A model generated the notes under the pieces. It ran no database searches and was not told the origin of the DNA. It was given only the letters and a program-made list of their open reading frames with translations. Positions 1 through 6,041 of a stretch of DNA of 21,279 nt are shown piece after piece; position 1 is the first letter of the stretch; each line of letters starts with the position of its first letter. Location of the stretch: IMG/VR virus record IMGVR_UViG_3300046313_000210, positions 1-21,279 of that record, one strand, 5' to 3'. The stretch comes from a virus. Both the position numbers and the translations under genes were made by a program.

Positions 1-26
1 ATGTAAATGTGGTCGAAGTTTGTCAT
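1..26 (-). CDS. Partial small gene, N-terminus only
   Basis: The first eight codons (MTNFDHIY) of a leftward gene that runs off the window. Its ATG overlaps the stop of the upstream gene in an ATGA arrangement, the same 4-base overlap used by its neighbours, which is the main reason to believe it. Function cannot be assigned. Confidence 0.5.
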
Positions 27-199
27 TTCGTATAGACCTCAATGCAACGATGACAGGGAACACGAGGATGTCTTGGCATCGTATCATTGATGACAATTGC
101 AACTCTATTGCATTCATCAAGCGATTTTAGATTCTGGATTGTTCCAGTCTCCATCTGAGAGCCAGAAGTGAACCAGAAGAAAAGAACCCATGTTGTCAT
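23..199 (-). CDS. Small protein with hydrophobic N-terminus, likely membrane or exported
   Basis: 58 aa. The start is the ATG at 199, giving MTTWVLFFWFTSGS, because an AGGGGAG ribosome site lies just upstream and the ATG overlaps the previous stop as ATGA. The longer reading with an upstream start would put coding sequence over that ribosome site. Residues 3-11 are strongly hydrophobic (W, V, L, F, F, W, F), followed by a polar body with three cysteines (residues 30, 49, 52). This layout resembles small phage proteins with an N-terminal signal or anchor and a Cys-containing tail, but no named family is recognised. It is the second-last gene of the visible leftward cassette. Confidence 0.6.
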   Translation of the reverse strand: MTTWVLFFWFTSGSQMETGTIQNLKSLDECNRVAIVINDTMPRHPRVPCHRCIEVYTK

Positions 200-345
200 T
201 TCATCTCCCCTGCAAAACAAACTGCTTCATTATCGAGACAGTATCCAGCATCAATGTTGTCAAATTCAGCCAAGTTAAAACGAGTCCATCGGATGATGCA
301 ATTGGTTCTATTTCGACGCACTGAAAAATACTTGAAAACGGTCAT
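196..345 (-). CDS. Hypothetical small basic protein (49 aa)
   Basis: A 49-aa frame (MTVFKYFSVRRNRTN...AGEMK) that exactly fills the space between its neighbours. Its ATG overlaps the stop of the upstream gene as ATGA, and its own TGA overlaps the next ATG in the same way, so it is a perfect tile in the operon. The N-terminal half is basic and aromatic (VRRNRTNCIIRWTRF), the C-terminal half acidic. No family is recognised. The perfect tiling, not sequence similarity, supports it as a real gene. Confidence 0.6.
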   Translation of the reverse strand: MTVFKYFSVRRNRTNCIIRWTRFNLAEFDNIDAGYCLDNEAVCFAGEMK

Positions 346-584
346 TTTGTAATTCCGTGTGCAGTTTCAACTGCTTTGACGAAGGTATATACCCAAGGTT
401 GCAGTCCTTCCCATTCGTGAAACCCGTGATCAAGAATCAGTTTCCCAATGGCTTCAATCTGATCATGGGTTAGCGGAGCCTGTTGCTTTACAACAGGAAT
501 CAACTCCGATATTGGATGATCGCAACGGTCAACTTCATAGTTGTGGGTTTCTGGATTGACCCAGAGATTACAGATTGGAATCAT
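342..584 (-). CDS. Hypothetical phage protein (80 aa)
   Basis: 80 aa starting MIPICNLWVNPETHN, with a 4-base ATGA overlap at each end. The middle (residues about 37-58, APLTHDQIEAIGKLILDHG) reads as an amphipathic helical segment, followed by an aromatic stretch (WEGLQPWVYTF). Nothing catalytic is visible and no family is recognised with certainty. It is cotranscribed with the gene at 581-913 from the promoter at 949-978. Confidence 0.65.
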   Translation of the reverse strand: MIPICNLWVNPETHNYEVDRCDHPISELIPVVKQQAPLTHDQIEAIGKLILDHGFHEWEGLQPWVYTFVKAVETAHGITK

Positions 585-913
585 TTTGCACGTTCTTTCA
601 TCATCGCATCAGCAAATGCATATGCTGTTCTGGCTGCAAATTCCGCACCATGCTCTGTTGAATAAGTTTTACTTGCAACCAGACCGTTGATTGTAGCCAT
701 TGCAAACTGATCGCGGAGAGTCATTTGTTCTTGGTTGTCCGTGACTTCTGGTGTTCGGTCATCGGCTTCAGAAAAGTAGCCGTCATCGCAATCATCACTG
801 AGGGCGTTGCAGAGATCAGTTTTATTCCATGCTACACATTTAGGACACGCATAAGAGACTTTAATGTCATGCGAAATGAAAATGTATTTCTTGCCGTTGA
901 ATTCTTTAATCAT
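581..913 (-). CDS. Hypothetical phage protein with possible zinc-binding Cys cluster
   Basis: 110 aa, MIKEFNGKKYIFISHDI. Residues 23-42 carry CPKC followed by two more cysteines (TDLC, DDC), a spacing that could bind zinc. The C-terminal half contains a segment of the type MTLRDQFAMATINGL...AYAFADAMMKER, a helical motif that recurs in many phage accessory proteins of unknown function. A ribosome site AAGGAAC lies upstream of the ATG, and a full sigma70-type promoter sits just before it, so this is the first gene of its transcription unit. The role is unknown. Confidence 0.75.
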   Translation of the reverse strand: MIKEFNGKKYIFISHDIKVSYACPKCVAWNKTDLCNALSDDCDDGYFSEADDRTPEVTDNQEQMTLRDQFAMATINGLVASKTYSTEHGAEFAARTAYAFADAMMKERAK

Positions 914-948
914 GATAAAGGTTCCTTGTGGTTTGTTTCGATGGTTCT

Positions 949-978
949 ATTGTATCACAGAAGCTGAACTGTAGTCAA
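949..978 (-). promoter_or_regulatory. Sigma70-type promoter (copy A of a duplicated cassette)
   Basis: Read on the minus strand: TTGACT, an 18-base spacer, then TACAAT with an upstream TG (TGATACAAT, extended -10). It overlaps the 3' end of the ORF at 955-1161 and precedes the gene at 581-913. A 39-base block around it (940-978) recurs with three mismatches at 2463-2501. Confidence 0.8.
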
Positions 979-1161
979 AACTTTTCCAACAGAATTCAAA
1001 ATTGGTTCGCTCAAGTGGAAATACTTGTGAGTCAATGACGTCCAGACAGATTTCACTTGATAATCGCTTGGTCTTTTTGCAATTGTAGATGGAAGAAACA
1101 CCACACGGAAGCAGGTTGTGCTTCCATCAGATTTTGTTGATGGCAAATCACTCAAGTGCAT
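955..1161 (-). CDS. Small ORF with shared M-x-x-S-D-L-P start
   Basis: 68 aa beginning MHLSDLPSTKSDG. It overlaps the upstream gene by exactly 14 bases: the TGA stop of that gene lies inside the Ser-Asp codons. The same start and the same 14-base overlap recur in three other small ORFs between 3340 and 3845. Beyond the start the protein has a hydrophobic-basic centre (CFRVVFLPSTIAKRP) reminiscent of the VFRVGRP segment of the ORF at 3037-3201. The function is unknown. Its 3' end also contains a promoter for the next gene. Confidence 0.6.
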   Translation of the reverse strand: MHLSDLPSTKSDGSTTCFRVVFLPSTIAKRPSDYQVKSVWTSLTHKYFHLSEPILNSVGKVLTTVQLL

Positions 1162-1402
1162 CTAATTCTTCATTTAGTCGCCGGTGAAAAGTTGATTCCC
1201 CGTCATCGGCACTCAACAACCAGTCAATCCTCTGGCTATAAACATAGGCTTTCTTGAGAATATCCAAGCCTTTATTGAACTCATCCAGAGTTTCTTGACT
1301 GTAATCTTCATAGAACGGTTCAGTCCCATTCAAATGGGATTCAAGCTTCTCAATGATGTCTTGAATCTGATACTGATTGTAGTCAAAGTGACCGCCACTC
1401 AT
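1148..1402 (-). CDS. Conserved hypothetical protein, MSGGHFDY family
   Basis: 84 aa starting MSGGHFDYNQYQIQDI. This opening, together with the later YSQETLDEFNKGLDILKKA segment and the SQRIDWLLSADDGE segment, is a recurring pattern in small phage and bacterial proteins annotated only as hypothetical. It is mostly helical and acidic, with no catalytic signature. The ATG overlaps the previous gene by 4 bases, and the end overlaps the next ORF by 14. Confidence 0.8.
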   Translation of the reverse strand: MSGGHFDYNQYQIQDIIEKLESHLNGTEPFYEDYSQETLDEFNKGLDILKKAYVYSQRIDWLLSADDGESTFHRRLNEELDALE

Positions 1403-1866
1403 TTAGATTGTCTCCATTCCCAGTAAGAGCAGTTGTGTTTCTTGATGATGACTTCACGGCAACGCAACATGCGTTTCAGCCGCTTGATAGTTTGTCGTAA
1501 GTTGTAAGTCTCGTTCATGTAGATGCCCCCAACTTCGCCGGGAAGATCAGGAACTTCCAATGCAAACTCATATTCATTGACAAGTTTACCTCGCCAGTGG
1601 GCAAGCTCTCCCTGAACGTATGCCTGATATGTTTGATAGTCATTTTCGTCATACGGATGGAAGTAATTTTCACCCATAATCCAGATGATCGACTTACCTT
1701 TTGTTTCAATCCGAACTTCAGGTTTGAAGATGTGCAACACATGATCTTTGCCCCGGAATTCTTTGCGGAACTTCGGCATCACTTGGATATGATTGCGCTT
1801 GTATCGGTACATCTCTGTGGATGCATACTCACCTAAGAATTCACAAATTTTTTCAATTGCTGCCAA
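1399..1866 (-). CDS. Hypothetical protein (155 aa), TTG start
   Basis: 155 aa, beginning MAAIEKICEFLGEYAS. The start codon is TTG; it is chosen because AAGGAG, itself the last two sense codons of the upstream gene, lies 7 bases before it. The N-terminal half is basic and aromatic (YRYKRNHIQVMPKFRKEFRG) and the C-terminal part is rich in Arg/Lys (LRQTIKRLKRMLRCREVIIKK). The C-terminal run could be a coiled helix. No domain is recognised. It ends in a 4-base overlap with the MSGGHFDY gene. Confidence 0.7.
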   Translation of the reverse strand: MAAIEKICEFLGEYASTEMYRYKRNHIQVMPKFRKEFRGKDHVLHIFKPEVRIETKGKSIIWIMGENYFHPYDENDYQTYQAYVQGELAHWRGKLVNEYEFALEVPDLPGEVGGIYMNETYNLRQTIKRLKRMLRCREVIIKKHNCSYWEWRQSK

Positions 1867-1869
1867 AAT

Positions 1870-2202
1870 TTACTCCTTGAAAGATTCAGGTTTAATCAAG
1901 CAAACACTCATGGTCTTGCCACCATTGACAGAATGAACGTCCCATCCTTCAAATTCAGGGAAGTAGATTTCAGACCAAGCAGATTCATCATCGCCATCAG
2001 AGATCAGCATTGATGGATACATTTTTTGTATACCGTTGATCATCAACGAACAAGAAGATGCTTCGCAGTATGCACGACCAGTTTTACCCCATCCATCCAA
2101 ATAGAAAGCAACGACGTTTTCGCCACGGATAGCCATGTATCCTTCTTCGCCAACAACGGCATCACCTTGATGCTTAACTTTAACTTTGATTGTTTTGTTC
2201 AT
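1870..2202 (-). CDS. Hypothetical protein (110 aa)
   Basis: 110 aa starting MNKTIKVKVKHQGDAVV, with a ribosome site AAGGAAC placed just after the upstream stop. It looks like a small beta-rich protein (alternating hydrophobic residues, many Gly). It contains a C-x5-C pair (CEASSC) and an acidic patch (SDGDDES). No family is recognised. It lies between two other small unknown genes and is read from the promoter at 2472-2501. Confidence 0.7.
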   Translation of the reverse strand: MNKTIKVKVKHQGDAVVGEEGYMAIRGENVVAFYLDGWGKTGRAYCEASSCSLMINGIQKMYPSMLISDGDDESAWSEIYFPEFEGWDVHSVNGGKTMSVCLIKPESFKE

Positions 2203-2216
2203 TATGTATGTTCCTT

Positions 2217-2447
2217 TCAGATGACTCGGATGTCGTCACGATAACGGGCAATTGAGTTGAACGCCCGTATCCTTGACCCAGCAAACTCTGCATCTCCAAT
2301 CTGGTCACCGATGGAATTGAACACAGCAGCAATCCAGACGCCAGCAGAACGATCATACCACACTTCAATGTTGCCTTCTTCGAGACGATACGTATCGTCA
2401 ATGGAGTTTTTGACGGTAATCGTGACTACAGTCTTGTGGATTTTCAT
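2217..2447 (-). CDS. Hypothetical protein (76 aa)
   Basis: 76 aa, MKIHKTVVTITVKNSIDDT, with a ribosome site (AGGAAC) and the promoter at 2472-2501 immediately upstream. The centre (GVWIAAVFNSIGDQIG...RIRAFNSIARY) has the same order of features as the 65-aa protein at 4000-4197 (EFWIGVYDKFLTHQN...KADGIRKLF): a WI strand, a turn with Gln, then an amphipathic helix. The two may be distant relatives. The role is unknown. Confidence 0.7.
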   Translation of the reverse strand: MKIHKTVVTITVKNSIDDTYRLEEGNIEVWYDRSAGVWIAAVFNSIGDQIGDAEFAGSRIRAFNSIARYRDDIRVI

Positions 2448-2471
2448 GATGTAGTTCCTGTTGATGGTTCT

Positions 2472-2501
2472 ATTGTATCACAGAAAATCAACTGTAGTCA
2501 A
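2472..2501 (-). promoter_or_regulatory. Sigma70-type promoter (copy B of a duplicated cassette)
   Basis: Minus strand: TTGACT, 18 bases, TACAAT with extended TG, abutting the stop codon of the gene at 2502-3047. It would drive the genes from 2447 leftward. The block 2463-2501 matches 940-978 with three mismatches. Confidence 0.8.
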
Positions 2502-3047
2502 TTAAGTCCACAAACTCCGGTAGTATTTTCCAAACAACCTCAGACCATTGGAGATTCGTTTCTCATGGAGGTCTCGTTTATTCCAATCACCCGCCAGAAT
2601 CATCTCCGTTTCTTCATCGTCACAAACAATCTGTTCAAATGTCCAGATCATCTCATCGAGAATCCATACCCACCGCGCATGGAAATGTCCATCGGTGTGA
2701 TAGTCGTCCTCTGCAGGGAGTAGAGTAGAGTGGAGCCAGATTGGTGTATCACTATCATCGGTATATGGACTATCCTGCTTCTGCTCCTTGATTGTCTTCA
2801 GCATCGGAAGGATGATATGCGCCAGAGTATGATCCATGTTCCACGTATCGAAGTTATCAATCTGAACATCAATCTTTCGCTTCTTCTTAGAATGCACCCA
2901 CTCACAGAAGTCATTGAGAAATGTCTCGGATAGCCATTCACCAAACTTGTGAACCCGGTCATCTTCTTTGTCCATCCAGAACAATAGTATTCCTGCTATC
3001 TGGTATGGGCCATACCAAGTGGTGTAGTTTGAGATTTTAACTTTCAT
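2502..3047 (-). CDS. Conserved phage hypothetical protein (WYGPYQ / LRLFGKYYR family)
   Basis: 181 aa. It carries a pattern seen in many phage proteins of unknown function: an N-terminal NYTTWYGPYQIA, a middle KKKRKIDVQIDNFDTWNMDH followed by LAHIILPMLK, and a C-terminal EKRISNGLRLFGKYYR. The protein is rich in Trp, Asp and His, and no enzyme signature is obvious. Its start overlaps the stop of the small ORF at 3037-3201 by 11 bases. Family membership is from memory of the pattern; function is unknown. Confidence 0.8.
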   Translation of the reverse strand: MKVKISNYTTWYGPYQIAGILLFWMDKEDDRVHKFGEWLSETFLNDFCEWVHSKKKRKIDVQIDNFDTWNMDHTLAHIILPMLKTIKEQKQDSPYTDDSDTPIWLHSTLLPAEDDYHTDGHFHARWVWILDEMIWTFEQIVCDDEETEMILAGDWNKRDLHEKRISNGLRLFGKYYRSLWT

Positions 3048-3201
3048 ATTTGACGTTCTTTAGAGATTCATGGATTACAGCATACATTTTGCTACATTCT
3101 CGCATGAAGTAGACTGTCGCTGTTGGTCTACCAACACGAAAAACCAATTGAAACGGTTTGATCCATCGACTACCGATTCTTGGTAGATCATTCACTCGCA
3201 T
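3037..3201 (-). CDS. Small ORF with shared M-x-x-N-D-L-P start
   Basis: 54 aa, MRVNDLPRIGSRWIKPF then VFRVGRPTATVYF. The start is a variant (N for S) of the motif shared by five other small ORFs in this cassette. It overlaps the upstream ORF by 10 bases (ATGCGAGTGA, with the upstream TGA inside the second and third codons) and the downstream gene by 11 bases. The central basic and beta-like stretch resembles that of 955-1161. Below usual length cutoffs, but the tiling and shared start support it. Confidence 0.55.
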   Translation of the reverse strand: MRVNDLPRIGSRWIKPFQLVFRVGRPTATVYFMRECSKMYAVIHESLKNVKYES

Positions 3202-3353
3202 TTGATTTGTCTCAGGGTTAACCTGATGTTGTTTTGCATATCGTGTAATTCAAAGATGTATTCGATTTGGATGGTCAACATAACCTTCATGTGAGGTGTG
3301 TCAAATCCCCAATCAAAACCGGCTTTCCGTCGAGGTAATTCAGAGGTCTGCAT
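3192..3353 (-). CDS. Small ORF with shared M-x-x-S-E-L-P start
   Basis: 53 aa, MQTSELPRRKAGFDWGF. It overlaps the upstream ORF by 14 bases, with the upstream TGA inside the Ser-Glu codons, as for its paralogues. The body has a hydrophobic stretch (MKVMLTIQIEYIFEL) ending in a basic tail. No function is visible. It fills an otherwise unexplained gap in the cassette. Confidence 0.55.
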   Translation of the reverse strand: MQTSELPRRKAGFDWGFDTPHMKVMLTIQIEYIFELHDMQNNIRLTLRQIKCE

Positions 3354-3525
3354 AACGTCCAAGTGGTACAAATTGGTAGAATGGTTTTTGAAGACTGTGA
3401 AGTGAATGGAAAATTGTATTCACTTTCTTCCAATCAATTGGGAAAACAACTACCCATTGACAAGAAGTAGGAAATGCCTGTATTCCGTCATACGGCGATA
3501 TTAATGGTAGATCAGATGTCTTCAT
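3340..3525 (-). CDS. Small ORF with shared M-x-x-S-D-L-P start
   Basis: 61 aa, MKTSDLPLISPYDG, with a 14-base overlap onto the previous ORF. A GGTGA stretch lies 6-7 bases before the ATG and may be the ribosome site. The body has a Trp/Val-rich strand (CQWVVVFPIDWKK) and an aromatic C-terminus. It is part of a run of four consecutive ORFs with the same start motif. The function is unknown. Confidence 0.6.
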   Translation of the reverse strand: MKTSDLPLISPYDGIQAFPTSCQWVVVFPIDWKKVNTIFHSLHSLQKPFYQFVPLGRYADL

Positions 3526-3676
3526 TGATTTTCACCAAGTTCACAGTTGACTCATTGATACCTGCTTTCGTCACAGCACACTCTCCCGGTGGTAACGGAT
3601 AAGGCCACCACCATTGAATGAACAACAGCAGTATACTATGATGTTCGTGAATCTTTGGAAGGTCAGAAATTCTCAT
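3512..3676 (-). CDS. Small ORF with shared M-x-x-S-D-L-P start
   Basis: 54 aa from the ATG at 3676: MRISDLPKIHEHHS, then a hydrophobic, Trp-rich stretch (ILLLFIQWWWPYPLPP). A longer reading from 3715 exists. The internal start is preferred because it gives the shared motif and the same 14-base overlap as the neighbouring paralogues. The hydrophobic stretch is too short and Pro-rich to call a membrane helix with confidence. Confidence 0.6.
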   Translation of the reverse strand: MRISDLPKIHEHHSILLLFIQWWWPYPLPPGECAVTKAGINESTVNLVKINEDI

Positions 3677-3845
3677 TGGATTCGATCTCTGTCGAAACTG
3701 TGTGGTTTGAATCAACGAAATGATCCATTATTCCAAAGAAAGTGGCTCGGAAGTAGTGTTTCTGCCCAATAACCACACCCTCTCCCATGACTTTAAATCT
3801 TGCCCAACCGGCATGACCGACCTTTGGTAGTTCAGAAGTCTTCAT
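3663..3845 (-). CDS. Small ORF with shared M-x-x-S-E-L-P start
   Basis: 60 aa, MKTSELPKVGHAGWARFKV. It is the first of the tandem run in transcription order, and its ATG overlaps the stop of the membrane-protein gene at 3842-4006 as ATGA. The C-terminus is acidic/polar. It shares the N-terminal heptad with five other small ORFs. No known domain. Confidence 0.6.
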   Translation of the reverse strand: MKTSELPKVGHAGWARFKVMGEGVVIGQKHYFRATFFGIMDHFVDSNHTVSTEIESNENF

Positions 3846-4006
3846 TGCGGAAACTTAAACAGAGAAATAACAAAGGCAACTAAAAGAATTGGCGGGATGA
3901 AAATCCAATCAGTCTTTTTGTCTTTTCTGGAGTTATTGCCTCTGTTTTGATAGAACCATACCCCAGAGGCAATAAACCAAATAGCAATAACAGACAAAAT
4001 CAACAT
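3842..4006 (-). CDS. Small two-helix membrane protein (54 aa)
   Basis: 54 aa: MLILSVIAIWFIASGVWFY, a charged loop (QNRGNNSRKDKKTDW), then a second hydrophobic segment (IFIPPILLVAFVISLF). This gives a helical hairpin with the positively charged loop predicted on the cytoplasmic side. The ATG overlaps the upstream stop by 7 bases and the TGA overlaps the next ATG by 4. It could be an inner-membrane accessory protein such as a lysis or exclusion factor; that is a guess from topology only. Confidence 0.6.
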   Translation of the reverse strand: MLILSVIAIWFIASGVWFYQNRGNNSRKDKKTDWIFIPPILLVAFVISLFKFPQ

Positions 4007-4197
4007 GTGTTCTTGTCCAACTGAAACAGTTTTCGGATTCCATCAGCCTTACTGGTTGCATTTGAAATCCATGTGTATGATGGTTCTGGATTTTGGTGAG
4101 TCAAAAACTTGTCATAGACTCCAATCCAGAACTCACCATCACTTTCAAACAAAGCCAAATCATCTGTCTCGGGGTGATGTGCAATTAAAATTGTCAT
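4000..4197 (-). CDS. Hypothetical protein (65 aa) next to the TnpB element
   Basis: 65 aa, MTILIAHHPETDDLALFESDG, a small, complete-looking protein. It resembles the 76-aa protein at 2217-2447 in the order WI strand, turn, amphipathic helix. It starts just beyond the right end of the IS200/IS605-type element, with only a weak ribosome site (GACGTGA), so the insertion may have replaced its original upstream region. Function unknown. Confidence 0.55.
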   Translation of the reverse strand: MTILIAHHPETDDLALFESDGEFWIGVYDKFLTHQNPEPSYTWISNATSKADGIRKLFQLDKNTC

Positions 4198-4199
4198 TT

Positions 4200-4375
4200 C
4201 ACGTCAATTACAAGTGGTTATACTCGCAACCGAATAGGTTGGTCTGAATAATTACGTCGTTCTATCAAATTCGATAAAACTGACTAGACGGTTCAATGAA
4301 GGTGCCTTCGGCGCAAGCGCCTCGGGTCTTAATCCTTCTCCACGTCTGTAATCGGATAATTCTTCCGATGAAACC
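4200..4375 (-). ncRNA. Candidate omega RNA (TnpB guide RNA) scaffold
   Basis: TnpB proteins are known to use a guide RNA made from the 3' end of tnpB and the element's right end. Here that stretch has stable hairpins: TCGGA/TCCGA with a 7-base loop (4352-4368), GGCGC-AA-GCGCC (4310-4321), and the two alternative GGTT/AACC stems at 4216-4240. The guide would lie just left of the element end, at about 4180-4200. This is inferred from position and structure, not from a matched RNA family. Confidence 0.35.
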
Positions 4376-5496
4376 CCATAAAGATCGTCAAGACCTTTAT
4401 GGAGTATGTTTAAAGCAGCATTTAAGTCACGATCATGTTCAGTTCCACAACTTGGGCATTTCCAGTCACGAATTTGCAATCCCATGTTGTTTTCTTTATG
4501 ACCGCAATGAGAACAAGTCTTACTTGATGGACACCAACGATCAATCTTATGAAATGACCTACCGTACCAGTTTGACTTATAAGAAATCATAGAGACCATG
4601 CTTGACCAACTTGCATCACTAATCGACTTAGCCAACTTACGATTTTTGACCATACCTTTGACGTTTAAGTCCTCAGTAATGATTGTATCATAGTTGTTTA
4701 CTAACCATGTCGAAAAGTTATGCTGAAAGTCTTTTCGTTGATTTGCAACTTTTTGATGTAGCTTTGCTACTTTCAATCGTTGTTTTTCTCTACGGTTAGA
4801 CCCTTTAGTCTTCCTTGAAAGATGCTGCTGCGCTCTTTTGAGTTTCGTTTGAGTTTTACGAAACCATCTTGGATTATCAATCTTCATGCCGTTTGAAAGG
4901 ATACAAAGATGCTTTAGACCAAGATCAATACCGATTGAGCGACCAGTATTTTGTTTTACTTCAGTTTCAGTTTCAGTTTCAGTTTCAGTTTCAACGAGTA
5001 TTGAAACGAAATATTGATTGCATTTGTTCTTTGAAAGTGTTACTGAACGAAGTTGACCCGAGAAACGTCGATCATAAACGACTTTCAACGGAGTCATTTT
5101 AGGAAGCTTTATTGTTCCTTTGGCGAAATTCACTCCAGCATTGAATCCGATGCATGCTCCGGGTAACCGGAAAGAATCATTAGAAACATTGCGTTTCTTG
5201 TATGACGGTCTACCTAACTTGACTTTTCGTTTCTTATTGAAGAACTGTTTCTTGAATTCAAACCAGTCCATCCTCTTTTGCTGGAGAGCATACGAGATAA
5301 CGTCATGCATCCAGAGATTCCTATCTTTCAGGATTTTCTCGTTCTCCGGTATGACTGGACCGACGTTATAGCTATTAAACGATGAAACAAATTGATTCCA
5401 TAGAAAACGCACTGCTCCAAAGTTCCTATCAAGGAACTCAGCTTGTACTTGAGTCGGATAGACTCGGTACTTATAAGCTTTAAGGATTGTTGGCAT
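4252..5496 (-). CDS. tnpB: RNA-guided endonuclease TnpB (IS200/IS605 family)
   Basis: 414 aa, full length. The N-terminus MPTILKAYKYRVYPTQVQAEFL and RNFGAVRFLWNQ is typical of the family's helix-turn-helix end. The RuvC-like nuclease residues are all present: GIDLGLK (Asp, about residue 191), ITEDLNVKG (Glu, about 276) and HDRDLNAALN (Asp, about 356). The zinc ribbon CSHCG...CPSCG lies between the last two. TnpB is an RNA-guided DNA nuclease that helps its element persist; it is not the transposase. An unusual ETETETETETE tract (about residues 171-182) comes from a hexanucleotide repeat just before the first RuvC motif. The ATG at 5496 has a poor ribosome site; an extended -10 (TGCTATAAT) lies upstream at 5570-5577. 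Confidence 0.95.
   Translation of the reverse strand: MPTILKAYKYRVYPTQVQAEFLDRNFGAVRFLWNQFVSSFNSYNVGPVIPENEKILKDRNLWMHDVISYALQQKRMDWFEFKKQFFNKKRKVKLGRPSYKKRNVSNDSFRLPGACIGFNAGVNFAKGTIKLPKMTPLKVVYDRRFSGQLRSVTLSKNKCNQYFVSILVETETETETETEVKQNTGRSIGIDLGLKHLCILSNGMKIDNPRWFRKTQTKLKRAQQHLSRKTKGSNRREKQRLKVAKLHQKVANQRKDFQHNFSTWLVNNYDTIITEDLNVKGMVKNRKLAKSISDASWSSMVSMISYKSNWYGRSFHKIDRWCPSSKTCSHCGHKENNMGLQIRDWKCPSCGTEHDRDLNAALNILHKGLDDLYGVSSEELSDYRRGEGLRPEALAPKAPSLNRLVSFIEFDRTT
4962..4993 (-). repeat. In-frame hexanucleotide tandem repeat inside tnpB
   Basis: Five perfect copies of CAGTTT (plus-strand reading) followed by CA. On the coding strand they encode alternating Glu-Thr. The unit is six bases, so gain or loss of copies keeps the reading frame. 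Confidence 0.9.
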
Positions 5497-5569
5497 TTTA
5501 TGGAAATTTGATATGATTTGTCAGAAACGTGTAGCTCAAATTGGTTATTCCTCAAGTAAAGAGGTTTGA

Positions 5570-5599
5570 ATTATAGCACAATTTTTAGAGGTTTGTTGA
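5570..5599 (-). promoter_or_regulatory. Probable promoter for tnpB
   Basis: Minus strand TATAAT at 5575-5570 with an extended TG motif (TGTGCTATAAT). The -35 is weak (TCAACA, 18 bases upstream). It overlaps the stop codon of the gene at 5571-6041 and would read through the left end of the element into tnpB. Confidence 0.5.
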
Positions 5600-6041
5600 T
5601 TTTCAGTGGAATAAGTGATGGGTGTCGTTTTTGAACAACAAAGACATGGAACCCATTCCCATAGCACTCAGTATATCCAACGTGGATCGGCTTTACTGTT
5701 GCAATGATGTTGAACAGATGCTTCCATGTGATGGAGTTCTCCATTGTATCAACAACCCGCATTGGGCCTTGAGTGAGAACGATTTCAATAACAGTTGCAA
5801 CCAGTTTTGGGTCATTCAATGTGTTTACCTCTGCGCCATCTTGAACAACAAAAAATTCATTGAAATATCCGCGCTTACCAACAAAAATTTGATATGACGT
5901 ATCCTTACATTCAAAAACATTGACTTCACTGAAGCCATCTTCGACATGTTTGTCTGAAATCTCATGTTCAATCTTGGTAGTCTCATATCTGATAGAAAGA
6001 GATGCCAAAAAGACTTGATTCAAAAATTGATTATGTTCCAT
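5571..6041 (-). CDS. Hypothetical protein, possible paralogue of the upstream gene
   Basis: 156 aa from the ATG at 6041 (MEHNQFLNQVFLASLS), chosen because it overlaps the upstream stop by only 11 bases; a longer reading from 6083 would overlap by 53. The C-terminal half aligns by eye with that of the upstream protein: PKLVATVIEIV...MRVVDTMENSITWKHLFNII...FHVFVVQK against SKFVSTVFDFV...VRIISADSHFNVYHRLSKII...NVFTISKE. A duplication is therefore likely. No domain of known function is recognised. Confidence 0.7.
   Translation of the reverse strand: MEHNQFLNQVFLASLSIRYETTKIEHEISDKHVEDGFSEVNVFECKDTSYQIFVGKRGYFNEFFVVQDGAEVNTLNDPKLVATVIEIVLTQGPMRVVDTMENSITWKHLFNIIATVKPIHVGYTECYGNGFHVFVVQKRHPSLIPLKINKPLKIVL

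Larger units (their letters stand above)
4198..5570 (-). mobile_element. TnpB-only IS200/IS605-type insertion (ends approximate)
   Basis: One tnpB gene with no tnpA visible, flanked by subterminal hairpins: GGTT/AACC (4216-4231) and overlapping AACC/GGTT (4228-4240) on the right, CCTC/GAGG about 5548-5565 on the left. Elements of this family have no terminal inverted repeats, so the exact ends cannot be set from one sequence; comparison with an empty site would set them. The element interrupts a tightly overlapping gene cassette. Confidence 0.5.

Noticed and set aside
3512-3715. Longer start for the MRISDLP ORF (at 3715)
   Set aside because: The internal ATG at 3676 gives the shared motif and the same 14-base overlap as its paralogues; the longer form overlaps its neighbour by 53 bases.
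5328-5555. 75-aa minus-strand frame overlapping the tnpB start
   Set aside because: Reads tnpB in another frame with no domain. tnpB is certain here.
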